64,000 bases of DNA from CAYFFV01 sp964342695 (GCA_964342695.1 CAYFFV010000011.1:1-64000); one strand, 5' to 3'. Positions 1-9,389 are shown, counted from the stretch's first letter. Notes: generated by a model from the letters alone, not told the origin. A program made the numbers and translations.

Positions 1-785
1 CCCCGTTTATCAAAAGCCGCAATTTTCTTTGATTTCGGTCCAAACATTTCCGCCACATCATCTCTATCATCAAGCCTGTTCATCCCGACATCTATAACCA
101 CGGAACCCGGTTTAACAAAATCCCTCGTGACAAATCCTGCTCTACCAATGGCCGCTACAAGAATGTCGGCCGTCGCCGCGACGTCGCAGAGATTATTAGT
201 TCTTGAATGGCAAATCGTAACTGTGGCATTCCGATGAAGAAGCAACATGGCCATAGGCTTTCCAACAATATCGCTTCTGCCTATCACAACTGCGTGTTGC
301 CCTGACATATCGATCTTTTCGCGATCTAAAAGCTTGATTATTCCTGACGGCGTACAAGGCGCCAAGGCAGCACGCTTTTGAACCAACCTTCCTACGCTCA
401 CTGGGTTAAAACCGTCTACATCTTTTTCCGCTGCAATAGCGTCAAACACTTGTTGCTCAGCATCTCCCCCCATACCTGCTGGTAACGGGGACTGCACTAA
501 TATCCCATCCGTAGATCCATCTTGATTAAACTCTGAAACAATTTTCATGGCATGAGCCAATGAAGCCGAGTCCGGCAAGCGCCTCAGATCAGTCTCCATG
601 CCTAGTTCTTGACTGTTCTTAATTTTATTTCGAACATATATCTCCGAGCCCGGATCATTTCCGGCCAGTAAAATACCAAGCTTCGGTGGTCTCTCGGCTT
701 TCATTGTAAAATCTAAAATTCTAGACCGAAGTCCTTCTCGAATTTCATTAGCTGCTGATGTTCCATCAAGTAACCGACTCGTCAC
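1..785 (-). CDS. folD: Bifunctional methylenetetrahydrofolate dehydrogenase/cyclohydrolase FolD (C-terminus cut by window edge)
   Basis: My translation of the minus strand from the GTG at 785 gives about 261 residues of a FolD-type protein. It interconverts 5,10-methylene-THF and 10-formyl-THF in the cytoplasm using NADP. Visible motifs are the catalytic Tyr/Lys region (YVRNKIKNS), the substrate segment VQSPLPAG and the dinucleotide-binding stretch VVIGRSDIVGKPMA. A TAG lies in frame three codons upstream, so the GTG is the first possible start. FolD is usually 280-300 residues, so roughly 25-35 C-terminal residues lie outside the window. It is divergent from the sodium symporter at 902. Confidence 0.93.
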   Translation of the reverse strand, partial: MTSRLLDGTSAANEIREGLRSRILDFTMKAERPPKLGILLAGNDPGSEIYVRNKIKNSQELGMETDLRRLPDSASLAHAMKIVSEFNQDGSTDGILVQSPLPAGMGGDAEQQVFDAIAAEKDVDGFNPVSVGRLVQKRAALAPCTPSGIIKLLDREKIDMSGQHAVVIGRSDIVGKPMAMLLLHRNATVTICHSRTNNLCDVAATADILVAAIGRAGFVTRDFVKPGSVVIDVGMNRLDDRDDVAEMFGPKSKKIAAFDKR

Positions 786-901
786 GTTTCTCTAACCCCT
801 GTGAAAAAATTTTTAACCAGACTATTCAACACTGATTTTTAAAGCATACTCTATCTAGACTTCAGCTTTTGCCCAACATTCAGTAGAATGCCGAATTCGA
901 T

Positions 902-2260
902 ATGACACATCGAGGTTCTTGGAGTTCGCGAATCGGGTTTATTCTGGCGGCTGCTGGCTCAGCCGTTGGGTTAGGTAATATATGGGGATTTCCGACCCGT
1001 GTTGGCCAAGGTGGTGGCGCCGCCTTCGTCTTAATTTATTTGATGTGCATTGTCTTAATTTGTTTCCCGATTTTGGTGAGCGAAATTGCAATTGGCAGGC
1101 GAACACAAATGTCCCCCGTGCGTTCGTTCTCCACCTTGAAACCGTCTACCTATTGGTGGCTAGTCGGTGGCATAGGGGTTCTCGCTGGCGTTGGAATCCT
1201 GTCTTTTTACAGTGTTATCGCTGGGTGGACCGTCGCATATGCTTGGTTTTCATTGACCGGACAGCTGACGGATCCCCAACATGACGTTAGCCTTTTATTT
1301 GAAAACTTTACTGCACGGGGATGGGTAAACGTTAGCCTTACACTTCTGGTACTCACAAGTACTGCTGCTGTATTAATTGGAGGAATTCGAACTGGAATCG
1401 AGCGGGTCACAAAAGCTCTAATGCCTGTATTAATTGGATTACTGGTTATTCTAGCATTCCGAGCACTGACCCTTCCTGGTGCAGCTGAAGGACTCAGATA
1501 CTACCTGACACCGGACCCGGCGCGGTTGCTCGACATCTCGGTCTTTAATTCAGCACTTGGACAAGCATTCTTTTCATTGAGCTTGGGAATGGGAGCAATT
1601 CTTACCTACGGAAGTTACCTTGATAAACGCACCGGAATTGCCTCAGCGGCCATATGGGTAGCTCTACTTGACACTCTCATCGCCCTACTGGCAGGCTTTA
1701 TAATTTTCCCTGCAGGTTTCTCAATAACTGGATTCGACCCAAGTACTAGCGGCCCTGGATTAATTTTTGCTGTCCTGCCCCGTCTCTTTTCAGAGCTACC
1801 GGGCGGTGACATCTTCGGCGCCACATTCTTCGTGCTGTTATCGGTGGCTGCCTTGACCTCTACGATATCCCTTCTTGAAGTCCCAGTATCTCACTGTGTG
1901 GATGCCAGAGGTTGGACAAGACGACGCTCCGTCGCCACAGTCACTGGGATCGTATTCGTAATTGCCGTACCGTCAGCCTTAGGAAATGGTTCAGTTGAGC
2001 TTTTCACCACACTACCTATTCTTGGGATTGACTTTTTGACCTTAATGTCAACCGTCTGGAATGATTTTGCTCTACCAATAGGAGGACTGTTTACAGCGCT
2101 ATTTGTCGGATTGGCATGGGGAACAAAAAAGGCTCTTGTCGAACTTACACTTCATAATGCCTGGTTTCCCGCAAAGACATTTTGGGAATTTTTAATCCGA
2201 TGGGTCTGCCCAATGGCGATCGCATTAATTATAGGAGCTACCTTTCTCTCACTCTATTAA
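902..2260 (+). CDS. Sodium-dependent transporter, neurotransmitter:sodium symporter (NSS/SNF) family
   Basis: A 452-residue polytopic membrane protein with about 11-12 hydrophobic segments. The first helix carries the NSS sodium/substrate signature GSAVGLGNIWGFP near residues 19-31. Bacterial members such as LeuT, TnaT and MhsT import amino acids with Na+. The substrate cannot be told from sequence. The next gene, another sodium/amino-acid symporter, starts 21 bases downstream, so the two are probably co-transcribed. No clear Shine-Dalgarno precedes the ATG. Confidence 0.9.
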   Translation: MTHRGSWSSRIGFILAAAGSAVGLGNIWGFPTRVGQGGGAAFVLIYLMCIVLICFPILVSEIAIGRRTQMSPVRSFSTLKPSTYWWLVGGIGVLAGVGILSFYSVIAGWTVAYAWFSLTGQLTDPQHDVSLLFENFTARGWVNVSLTLLVLTSTAAVLIGGIRTGIERVTKALMPVLIGLLVILAFRALTLPGAAEGLRYYLTPDPARLLDISVFNSALGQAFFSLSLGMGAILTYGSYLDKRTGIASAAIWVALLDTLIALLAGFIIFPAGFSITGFDPSTSGPGLIFAVLPRLFSELPGGDIFGATFFVLLSVAALTSTISLLEVPVSHCVDARGWTRRRSVATVTGIVFVIAVPSALGNGSVELFTTLPILGIDFLTLMSTVWNDFALPIGGLFTALFVGLAWGTKKALVELTLHNAWFPAKTFWEFLIRWVCPMAIALIIGATFLSLY

Positions 2261-2281
2261 GCATCGGGGTAAAGAAGACTA

Positions 2282-3679
2282 ATGAATTCACTAACAGAAC
2301 GAATACAAGCCCTTGATGGGCTCATGTGGCAGCCATTTGCGATGCCAGTTGTTCTTGTTTTAGTAGGTGCTTTATTAACTATATCGACTGGTCTTGTACA
2401 AATTCGACGATTCCCTCTGGCCGTTAGATTTATCCTTGCTAGATCATCGCGGAAAGAACCTGACAAAAAAAATACAATCACCCCATTTCAAGCGCTCGCG
2501 ACAGCACTGGCTTCGACTGTTGGAAACGGAAACATCGGAGGTGTCGCAACTGCAATTCTTATAGGTGGCCCCGGAGCAATAGTGTGGATGTGGGTAACAG
2601 CTGCCTTCGGCATGGCAACAAAATACTCCGAGGCCGTACTAGGAGTGCATTACCGTGTTCGTCGTGATACTGGTGATTTGGCAAGTGGCCCTATGTACTA
2701 CATTACAGGAGGCATAAAATCACCTCTTATCGCTAAACCTCTCGCTTACAGTTTCGCACTTTTTGGTGCCTGCGCGGCTCTGTTCGGGACAGGCAACATG
2801 GCTCAGTCAAATACCGTCGCAAGGACTTTCACCGAGGCGACTCGTGCAATGACAGGAATCGAAATATCTCCATTGATCCCTGGACTACTGATCACCACCA
2901 TTGTCGGTCTTGTTCTTTTTGGAGGCATAAAAAGAATAGCATCCGTTGCAGCCAAGCTCGTTCCAACAATGATTGTTCTTTACCTTCTTATGGCACTTTT
3001 ATTTCTACTCTTCAATCTTGACCGTGTACCTGAAGTTTTTTCTCTCATAATTACGAGCGCGTTTTCTCCTGCTGCCGCTTTAGGTGGTTTTGCTGGCGCA
3101 AGCGTTGCGCAGGTTATTGCGGCCGGTGTGAGCCGTGGAGTGCTTTCGAACGAGGCGGGACTCGGAAGTGCCCCCATCGCCCATGGAATAGCGGATGTTA
3201 GCCACCCAGTGAAACAAGGTCTGGTAGGCGTTTTTGAGGTTTTCATTGACACAATTGTTGTGTGCTCTCTTACAGCATTCGTTATTATCGCTTCGGGGCT
3301 CTGGCTTGAGCCCCAGTATCAAAACGCGAGCGGCGACTTAACCGCTGCGGCCTTTTCGAGCACAATCCCATTTGCATCACTACTGGTCGCGCTCTGCTCT
3401 TTTCTATTTGGTTTCTCGACACTAATCGGTTGGTGTTATTACGGTGAGAAATGCGTGGAATTCATTTTCGGTTCCAGGGTTATTCTTGCTTACCGAATGC
3501 TGTTTACACTTTTAATCCTTGTTGGATCAGTTGTTTCTGTGCCTCTCGTCTGGGCTATTGGAACTCTATTAAACGGATTCATGGCACTGCCCAACCTTGT
3601 CGCGCTGATCTTTCTAGTGGGCACCGTCCGATCGCTAACTCGAGATTACTTCGCCGAATCCTCAAGGCAGTCAAGGTAA
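2282..3679 (+). CDS. Alanine/glycine:cation symporter, AGCS family
   Basis: A 465-residue polytopic membrane protein of the sodium:alanine symporter family (AlsT/DagA-like). Hallmarks are ALASTVGNGNIGGVATAI near residues 73-90 and SNEAGLGSAPIAHG near 288-301, both typical of AGCS carriers that take up alanine or glycine with Na+ or H+. It follows the NSS symporter by 21 bases, suggesting a two-gene amino-acid uptake operon. Its last 34 bases overlap the convergent 3' end of thiE. Confidence 0.92.
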   Translation: MNSLTERIQALDGLMWQPFAMPVVLVLVGALLTISTGLVQIRRFPLAVRFILARSSRKEPDKKNTITPFQALATALASTVGNGNIGGVATAILIGGPGAIVWMWVTAAFGMATKYSEAVLGVHYRVRRDTGDLASGPMYYITGGIKSPLIAKPLAYSFALFGACAALFGTGNMAQSNTVARTFTEATRAMTGIEISPLIPGLLITTIVGLVLFGGIKRIASVAAKLVPTMIVLYLLMALLFLLFNLDRVPEVFSLIITSAFSPAAALGGFAGASVAQVIAAGVSRGVLSNEAGLGSAPIAHGIADVSHPVKQGLVGVFEVFIDTIVVCSLTAFVIIASGLWLEPQYQNASGDLTAAAFSSTIPFASLLVALCSFLFGFSTLIGWCYYGEKCVEFIFGSRVILAYRMLFTLLILVGSVVSVPLVWAIGTLLNGFMALPNLVALIFLVGTVRSLTRDYFAESSRQSR

Positions 3680-4281
3680 TCCCTGACTCGGCGTTCGGGC
3701 TGATTCCCACAAAGAAGATCTGAGATTACCGCCACGCCGGCGGCGCCCGCTTTGATTATCTCCGGCACTCTATCTAAGGTAATGCCACCGATCGCGAAAA
3801 CTGGTCGAACCTGCCGATCGACAGCGCTCTTTACGAGCTCTAACCCTTTCGCTGTGAACCCTGTCTTCTTAGTCTTCGTCTCAAAGACTGGTCCAACCGC
3901 AACATAGGAAAGCTCGCCTCTTGCAGTTTCGTTTATTTGCGAAAGATTATGGGTAGAAAGACCTACAATAGAACCATCCGGTAACAGTCCCCTAATGGCT
4001 TGAACTGACATGTCTGACTGCCCAACATGGACACCATGTGCGCCGCTAATAAGGGCTAAATCGGCACGATCATTCACAATTACTGTTGCATCAAAGGGTT
4101 CTGCCGCCGCGACGACTTGATCGCATAGCCGCAGGAATGACCCACTGTCTGCTAAGGGCATTCTTAGTTGTATGAGTTTTGCTCCGCCCGCCAAATACGT
4201 TTCTGCCAACCGAAAAGGATCCCAGCTATGGGCAGACGAAATTGCCTGATCCACAATCGCATAGAGGCCTGATGCTTTCAT
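3646..4281 (-). CDS. thiE: Thiamine phosphate synthase ThiE
   Basis: A 211-residue (beta/alpha)8 protein that would join HMP-pyrophosphate to thiazole phosphate, making thiamine phosphate. Motifs seen are KLIQLR, VNDRADLAL, GVHVGQSDM (with the Mg-binding Asp), YVAVGPVFETKTKK, FAIGGI and AVISDLL, in the normal ThiE order. The lysine usually two residues after the IQLR arginine is proline here (RMPLAD), a deviation in the pyrophosphate site. The ATG overlaps the accC stop as ATGA, so it is translationally coupled to accC. A divergent TenI/ThiE-like paralog lies at 49807-50517. Confidence 0.88.
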   Translation of the reverse strand: MKASGLYAIVDQAISSAHSWDPFRLAETYLAGGAKLIQLRMPLADSGSFLRLCDQVVAAAEPFDATVIVNDRADLALISGAHGVHVGQSDMSVQAIRGLLPDGSIVGLSTHNLSQINETARGELSYVAVGPVFETKTKKTGFTAKGLELVKSAVDRQVRPVFAIGGITLDRVPEIIKAGAAGVAVISDLLCGNQPERRVRDYLDCLEDSAK

Positions 4282-5618
4282 TTCACCTGGAAACGATCCA
4301 TAAACGCAGTACTAAACGCTCCAGAAAGAAAATCTGGATCTTGGAGAATCTTAAGGTGCAGCGCTATCGTTGTCTCAATTCCCTCAATGACCGTCATTGA
4401 GAGAGTGCGCCGCATTCTTGAAATAGCTTCCTCCCGAGTTGTGCCATGCGCAATGATTTTCGCAACTAGCGAATCATAATATGGGGGAATCGTTACCTCG
4501 GCATGAGCCGCACTGTCTACCCTAATTCCAGGACCACCCGGAATACTGAAGACTTTCACCCTGCCAGGAGAGGGTCTAAATGTAAAAGGATGTTCGGCAT
4601 TAATGCGACACTCGACCGCATGCCCACTCCAGCTAATGTCTCGTTGACGAAATGACAACTCATATCCCGCTGCAATTCGAATCTGCTCTTTTACGATATC
4701 GGTGCCTGTAACTATTTCAGTAATCGGATGTTCGACTTGTAGGCGGGCATTTGCCTCCAAAAAATAAAATTCACCACTTTCATCCATTAAAAATTCGAAC
4801 GTACCGGCATTCTGGTATCCCACCGTTTCAGCCGCACCAGTTACGAGCCGACCCAACTTTCGGCGTTGCCTCTCAGTTAACACTGTAGACGGGCACTCCT
4901 CAATCAATTTTTGATGACGCCTTTGAATAGAACACTCTCGTTCACCAAGATGTACAACATTTCCGCTGCCGTCCGCTAAGACTTGGAACTCAATATGTCT
5001 GGGACCTTCAATATATTTCTCTAAATAGATACTTCCATCACCAAAAGCCGAAGCTGCCTCCTGTTGGGCTGTTAACCATGCATGTTCAAGATCCTCCTTC
5101 GCCCGAACGATTCTCATCCCTCTCCCTCCACCTCCGGCCGTTGCCTTTAGTATCAACGGGTACCCCAGCTTTCGGGCAGCTTTCATTGCAAGTGCTAAGC
5201 TTGCCGGCGGCTCCTCTGATCCAGGAAGAACCGGGAGGCCCGCTTTTTTCATTGCCTGTCGCGCTTGTGCTTTGTCTCCAACGAGACGAAGAACTGAGGA
5301 TGGAGGACCAATAAATTTGACACCGCATGCCTCCGTAGCTTCGGCCATGTAGCCACTCTCCGACAAAAACCCATAGCCAGGATGAATGGCATCCGCGCCC
5401 GTTATTTCAGCCGCCGAAATAATGGCTGGCACATTAAGATAGCTATCAATAGGTCTAGGGGGACCTATACAAACCTCCTCATCCGCGAAACGAACATGTA
5501 ACGCGTCTTGGTCAGCTTCGGAATAAACAGCAACAGTGTTTATTCCTAACTCTCGGCATGCATAGATGATGCGGAGCGCAATCTCCCCTCTATTCGCAAT
5601 AAGTATTTTTTTGAACAT
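4278..5618 (-). CDS. accC: Acetyl-CoA carboxylase, biotin carboxylase subunit
   Basis: A 446-residue biotin carboxylase. It carboxylates the biotin of AccB with ATP and bicarbonate in the first half-reaction of malonyl-CoA synthesis. The N-terminal domain starts KKILIANRGEIALRII. The ATP-grasp core has the glycine-rich loop KATAGGGGRGMRIV, then ECSIQRRHQKLIEE, FEFLMD and the catalytic ARLQVEHPITE segment. The length is normal. It lies 55 bases downstream of accB and overlaps thiE by four bases. Carboxyltransferase subunits AccA and AccD are not in this window. Confidence 0.96.
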   Translation of the reverse strand: MFKKILIANRGEIALRIIYACRELGINTVAVYSEADQDALHVRFADEEVCIGPPRPIDSYLNVPAIISAAEITGADAIHPGYGFLSESGYMAEATEACGVKFIGPPSSVLRLVGDKAQARQAMKKAGLPVLPGSEEPPASLALAMKAARKLGYPLILKATAGGGGRGMRIVRAKEDLEHAWLTAQQEAASAFGDGSIYLEKYIEGPRHIEFQVLADGSGNVVHLGERECSIQRRHQKLIEECPSTVLTERQRRKLGRLVTGAAETVGYQNAGTFEFLMDESGEFYFLEANARLQVEHPITEIVTGTDIVKEQIRIAAGYELSFRQRDISWSGHAVECRINAEHPFTFRPSPGRVKVFSIPGGPGIRVDSAAHAEVTIPPYYDSLVAKIIAHGTTREEAISRMRRTLSMTVIEGIETTIALHLKILQDPDFLSGAFSTAFMDRFQVK

Positions 5619-5673
5619 AACGGAGGAATATCTATAATCTGGAAACAGCTATTAATATTAATCGCTCAGTGAA

Positions 5674-6132
5674 TCAAAGTGGCTTAATTGAAAACAAGGC
5701 CTGCCCATACTGAATAGCCTGATTGTTCTCCACCAACACCTCGACGACCTCACCATCCTGGTCAGAATCAATCTCATTCATCAGCTTCATGGCTTCGACA
5801 ATACAAAGAACCTGCCCTTTCTTAACTCTTGTTCCAACCTTTACAAAAGGATCGGCGCCAGGTTCTGGCGCAGAATAAAATGTCCCGACAATAGGAGACT
5901 TTATAAATGCAAGACCGTCATCCTCCTTCTCAGCAGAAACCCTCCCATCAACTGCTCTATTTTCCACATTCTGATCCTCTTGAGGAACCGGAATACTTGC
6001 AGGTGCAGGTTGTTTGTTATGGGACTTGCGAAGCCTTACTCGCGTGTCTTTTAGCTCCACTTCCAACTCCTCGACACCGCGTGCGTCCATTAAATCGATC
6101 AGCTCTTCAAGCTTGCGTAAATCTTCTGCCAT
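5674..6132 (-). CDS. accB: Acetyl-CoA carboxylase biotin carboxyl carrier protein
   Basis: A 152-residue BCCP. The N-terminal segment DLRKLEELIDLMDARGVEE is typical of AccB. A variable Pro/Glu/Ala linker follows, then a biotinyl domain with the biotin-accepting lysine in VEAMKLMNEI. I chose the ATG at 6132 over an upstream in-frame TTG at 6156. It gives the usual AccB N-terminus and has a GGGA-type Shine-Dalgarno about 8 bases upstream. AccB carries carboxybiotin between biotin carboxylase and carboxyltransferase. The order pepP-accB-accC-thiE suggests one transcript. Confidence 0.94.
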   Translation of the reverse strand: MAEDLRKLEELIDLMDARGVEELEVELKDTRVRLRKSHNKQPAPASIPVPQEDQNVENRAVDGRVSAEKEDDGLAFIKSPIVGTFYSAPEPGADPFVKVGTRVKKGQVLCIVEAMKLMNEIDSDQDGEVVEVLVENNQAIQYGQALFSIKPL

Positions 6133-6191
6133 TATGCTGTTCCCAGTCTCCGCCAATAATTTGGATTACTCACAATACATTCCCTTTTTTC

Positions 6192-7310
6192 CTAGCCTAA
6201 CCGCGTGGCGGTCAAGACTTGGCATCCATTATCGGTGACCTCGATATCATCCTCGATGCGAACACCACCGACACCTGGTTGGTACACACCAGGTTCAACC
6301 GTAAAAACCATACCATTTCTCAACGTTCGATCGAGACCAGCCTTCTCTAATTGAACCGCCGGCGCTAATCTAGGAGATTCATGAACTTCCAAACCTAAAC
6401 CGTGGCCCGTACTGTGGACAAATTTGTCAGCCAGTCCATATCGCCCAAGCACATCACGAGCGACACGATCTACCTCACTTGCACGAACGCCAGGTCTGAC
6501 TGAGTCGATTGCCATACTGTGCGCCTCCCGCACACCATCACGCATGCGAATCAGTTCTTCGGAACAGTTCCCAACTGCTACTGTACGAGTCATGTCCACG
6601 CAGTATCCGCTGTAGCGTCCCCCAAAGTCCAGTACCACTAGGTCTCCCTCTTTAATTCGTCTTTCAGTCGGCTTGGCATGAGGCAACGCACTGTTACAAC
6701 CTGAAGCCACTATAGTGTCAAAGGCCAGAGCCTCAAAACCAACATTCTCAATGCATCTGTCAATATCGAAAGCGATTTCTCGTTCGCGTCTTCCGGGCTT
6801 AACTAACTGAACAGACTCATCAGCCACCCTAGCGAGAAGCCGCCCCCCTGTCCTTAAACACGAAAGCTCAAATTCACCTTTTACTTCTCTTAAGTCTTCA
6901 ATGAGTCCGATAGTCTCTCTAATCTCACACTTACTTTTCAAGCTCTCTTCAAACCATCTAAACCGTTTAATTGAAAGATGTTCACTTTCGACACCTAGAC
7001 GTTTGAAGTGCCCTTGGAGCACCTGCATCACGATCGTTTCATCGTATGACCCGTCGACTTGGACAACCTGTAGCCCGGTCCTCCAGTGTAGATCAGCTAA
7101 TTCCTCTGCGACAGTGATATACCTTCCATCAATGATAAGCACCACCTTCTCTTCATCGATAAGTGCCGCACCCGCGCTTGATCGCATCCCTGTCAAATAC
7201 AACAAATTATTGAGGTTTGTAACTATAAAACACCCAAAATCTGATTCAGCCAATCGAATCCTGAGTCTTTCGACACGTTCCTTGATTTCTATAACCTCTC
7301 TATCAAGCAT
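6192..7310 (-). CDS. pepP: Xaa-Pro aminopeptidase (M24B metallopeptidase)
   Basis: A 372-residue M24 peptidase with an N-terminal creatinase-like domain (about residues 10-130) and a C-terminal pita-bread catalytic domain. All five metal ligands are visible: Asp in VVLDFGG, Asp in CVDMTRTVAVG, His in HSTGHGLGLEVHE, Glu in FTVEPGVY and Glu in VRIEDDIEV. It should release N-terminal residues preceding proline. It heads the accB-accC-thiE series with a 59-base gap to accB. This arrangement next to accBC is common in many bacteria. The symbol follows function and the exact subfamily is uncertain. Confidence 0.9.
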   Translation of the reverse strand: MLDREVIEIKERVERLRIRLAESDFGCFIVTNLNNLLYLTGMRSSAGAALIDEEKVVLIIDGRYITVAEELADLHWRTGLQVVQVDGSYDETIVMQVLQGHFKRLGVESEHLSIKRFRWFEESLKSKCEIRETIGLIEDLREVKGEFELSCLRTGGRLLARVADESVQLVKPGRREREIAFDIDRCIENVGFEALAFDTIVASGCNSALPHAKPTERRIKEGDLVVLDFGGRYSGYCVDMTRTVAVGNCSEELIRMRDGVREAHSMAIDSVRPGVRASEVDRVARDVLGRYGLADKFVHSTGHGLGLEVHESPRLAPAVQLEKAGLDRTLRNGMVFTVEPGVYQPGVGGVRIEDDIEVTDNGCQVLTATRLG

Positions 7311-7699
7311 TATTGTTTCCTATCGCGCCTCGACTTATCAAAAATTCAAACCGACTCCATTGAATGCAGATGAAGCGAAATCGCAGAAGATGAACCATTC
7401 GACCATAACCAAAACGAAACCATTAAAATTATTCTGGAAATAGACACAAAATCAAATTTTCACAGAAACCATTTTTCTGCTCACCGATGACTACTTAGTC
7501 TTTTCCTGTGTCAAATCTAAAAAAAAACTCTAACGTTAAATCTGACAAGTTTCAGGAATAGATCACCTAAATACGATGCCAGTAAATGCCTTGAAACATA
7601 GGCTATATCTTGACAGTAAGGTCAATGCTCTGTAACATCTGGCGTTTACGGCTGATATAATTTTCTCTATTTTGAGGGTTTATTACGTACGTTAATTTT
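7311..7699. other. 389-base intergenic region between divergent pepP and rplM
   Basis: No convincing gene was found here. The region is AT-rich and must hold the divergent promoters of the pepP-acc operon and the rplM ribosomal operon. Candidate sigma-70 elements for rplM are listed separately. An open frame reading from pepP into this stretch on the plus strand (6901-7443) has no coding character and is treated as a shadow. I saw no convincing riboswitch or ribosomal-protein leader structure by eye. Confidence 0.6.
7610..7638 (+). promoter_or_regulatory. Candidate sigma-70 promoter for the rplM operon
   Basis: TTGACA at 7610-7615 is a perfect -35 box. With a 17-base spacer it is followed by TAACAT at 7633-7638 (4 of 6 to TATAAT, keeping the critical first, second and last positions). 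Start of transcription would be about 55 bases upstream of the rplM ATG. A second perfect TATAAT lies at 7656-7661 but lacks a good -35. This is a consensus match only. Confidence 0.5.
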
Positions 7700-8131
7700 A
7701 TGTCAACGCTTATTCCTTCAGGCGACAAACATGATGTGACATGGAAGCTGATCGATGCTGACTCAAAATCGGTTGGTCGAGTTGCCACAGTTGCCGCTAC
7801 CCTATTACAGGGTAAACACAAACCCTCATATACACCTTTTCTGGATCTTGGCGATCATGTTGTGATAGTCAACGCTAAACAGGTCAAGCTCACCGGAGAC
7901 AAGGAAAATAAAAAATTATATAGGCAGCACAGTGGTTACCCTGGTGGCCTTCGAGAAGACCGTGCTGTAACTGTTCGCAAAGACCAGCCAACCCGAATCA
8001 TCGAGCAGGCCGTGAAGGGCATGCTACCCAAAAATAAGCTTGCAAATTCCATGTACAGAAAACTCAAAGTTTACGCGGGTCCTGAGCATCCGCACACGGC
8101 CCAAAACCCAATAAAATACGAGGTGGACTAG
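7700..8131 (+). CDS. rplM: 50S ribosomal protein L13
   Basis: A 143-residue L13 of normal length. Family motifs are WKLIDADSKSVGRVAT near the N-terminus, GKHKPSYTPFLDLGDHV, NAKQVKLTGDK, the HSGYPGG segment and the C-terminal KLKVYAGPEHPH. L13 is an early-assembling protein of the large subunit. It is followed by rpsI with two bases between stop and start, the conserved rplM-rpsI pair. The nearest GAGGG is 21 bases upstream of the ATG, so the ribosome-binding site is weak. Confidence 0.97.
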   Translation: MSTLIPSGDKHDVTWKLIDADSKSVGRVATVAATLLQGKHKPSYTPFLDLGDHVVIVNAKQVKLTGDKENKKLYRQHSGYPGGLREDRAVTVRKDQPTRIIEQAVKGMLPKNKLANSMYRKLKVYAGPEHPHTAQNPIKYEVD

Positions 8132-8133
8132 AC

Positions 8134-8523
8134 GTGACGGTTGATTCTTATGGGACTGGTCGGCGAAAGAAATCGACTGCACGAGTGTTTCTCAAACCAG
8201 GCACCGGAAGCATCAGTATTAATGACAGAAGTTTGGAGACACATTTTCCAATTGCGTCGGTCCGGACCCGTATCAACGAACCACTTCTCATTTGTGAAGC
8301 CGGAGATAAATTTGACATACGCGCAACGGCTTCTGGTGGAGGGATTACAGGTCAAGCCGGTGCTCTTCGACTCGGTATCGCACGAGCACTCGTAGAAGCC
8401 GACCCCGAGTTTCGCCCACTTTTAAAGAAAGCTGGCCTATTAACTCGAGACGCTAGGGTTAAGGAACGTAAGAAGTACGGTCTTGCTGGAGCGAGAAAAC
8501 GATTTCAATTCAGCAAACGTTAA
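8134..8523 (+). CDS. rpsI: 30S ribosomal protein S9
   Basis: A 129-residue S9 with YGTGRRKKSTARVFLKPG at the N-terminus, the central GGGITGQAGALRLGIARAL and the invariant C-terminal SKR tail that reaches the decoding centre. It starts with GTG two bases after the rplM stop. GAGGTGG inside the end of rplM (8120-8126) is the Shine-Dalgarno, at 7 bases spacing, so the two genes are translationally coupled. Confidence 0.97.
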   Translation: MTVDSYGTGRRKKSTARVFLKPGTGSISINDRSLETHFPIASVRTRINEPLLICEAGDKFDIRATASGGGITGQAGALRLGIARALVEADPEFRPLLKKAGLLTRDARVKERKKYGLAGARKRFQFSKR

Positions 8524-8534
8524 AATAGTTTTTT

Positions 8535-8539
8535 GGAGG
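8535..8539 (+). promoter_or_regulatory. Shine-Dalgarno deciding the TTG start of rpsB
   Basis: GGAGG ends four bases before the TTG at 8544. The alternative ATG at 8559 would be 19 bases away and would remove the first five residues of the S2 family N-terminus, so the TTG is preferred. Confidence 0.7.
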
Positions 8540-8543
8540 TAGT

Positions 8544-9323
8544 TTGGCCCCAATTACGATGAAAGAATTACTGGATGCTGGCGTTCACTTTGGACACCAG
8601 ACGCGCCGTTGGAATCCAAAAATGAAGAAATTCATTTTTGGCGAGCAGAACGGCATTTACGTCATCGATTTGGGCAAAACGGCGAAACTATTCACCAAAG
8701 CTGAAAGTTTTGTCACTCAGCTTGCATTAGATGGACGTTCTATCCTCTTCGTTGGCACAAAACGACAAGCGCAGGATCTCATTCAAGAAGAAGCCCGGCG
8801 GTGTGGAATGTATTTTGTAAACGAACGGTGGCTCGGTGGCCTCTTAACTAATTTTTCGACTATTCAAAGAAGCATCGGAAGATTACGTGAGCTTGAAGCA
8901 ATGGCTGAGGACGGACGATACGAGTCCTTGTCAAAAAAGGAAATTGCAAAAATCGAAAAAGAAAAACGAAAACTTCATCGAAACCTAGACGGCATTCGCA
9001 AAATGACGACTCTACCGGATGCTATTTTTGTGGTGGACACACGAAAAGAGAAAATTGCAGTCGATGAAGCTCGCACTCTGAAAATACCGGTTATTGGCCT
9101 CGTAGACACTAACTGTAATCCTGACGACGTAGATTACATTATTCCCGGCAATGACGATGCGCTCAGATCAATCCGTCTATTTGCATCCCGAATCGCCGAC
9201 GCAGTAATTTCTGGCCGGACTATTCGAGAATCGAAAGCGGACTCTAATGGCGACGACGTAGATCAAAGGGAACAAGAAGAGAAAACTGGGGAAGGTCCGG
9301 CTGAGTCCCCGTCACCTGCATAA
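8544..9323 (+). CDS. rpsB: 30S ribosomal protein S2
   Basis: A 259-residue S2 that begins with TTG. The N-terminus MKELLDAGVHFGHQTRRWNP and PKMKKFIFGEQNGIYVIDL are strongly conserved. The coiled-coil hairpin (RELEAMAEDGRYESL) and the C-terminal PDAIFVVDTRKEKIAVDEA and IPVIGLVDTNCNPDDVDY follow in order. The last 30 residues are an acidic Glu/Asp-rich tail that varies between species. It forms the usual rpsB-tsf-pyrH-frr cluster. Confidence 0.97.
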   Translation: MAPITMKELLDAGVHFGHQTRRWNPKMKKFIFGEQNGIYVIDLGKTAKLFTKAESFVTQLALDGRSILFVGTKRQAQDLIQEEARRCGMYFVNERWLGGLLTNFSTIQRSIGRLRELEAMAEDGRYESLSKKEIAKIEKEKRKLHRNLDGIRKMTTLPDAIFVVDTRKEKIAVDEARTLKIPVIGLVDTNCNPDDVDYIIPGNDDALRSIRLFASRIADAVISGRTIRESKADSNGDDVDQREQEEKTGEGPAESPSPA

Positions 9324-9389
9324 AAAGAAGCTTCCCTGCCTGAATGAACAGAACTCAATAGAAGTCGAAGAAGACCTTAGGATGTAAAA

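Noticed and set aside
3646..3679. Overlap of the AGCS symporter and thiE as a frameshift
   Set aside because: Both convergent frames keep normal C-termini, so a 34-base 3' overlap is the simpler reading.
6901..7443. 180-residue plus-strand open frame
   Set aside because: It lies antisense to pepP and runs into the intergenic gap. Its text is Ser/Thr-rich with no recognisable family, and pepP has full M24 motifs on the other strand.
7611..7661. Ribosomal-protein leader or riboswitch before rplM
   Set aside because: No stable paired structure or known motif could be recognised by eye; only sigma-70-like boxes were kept.
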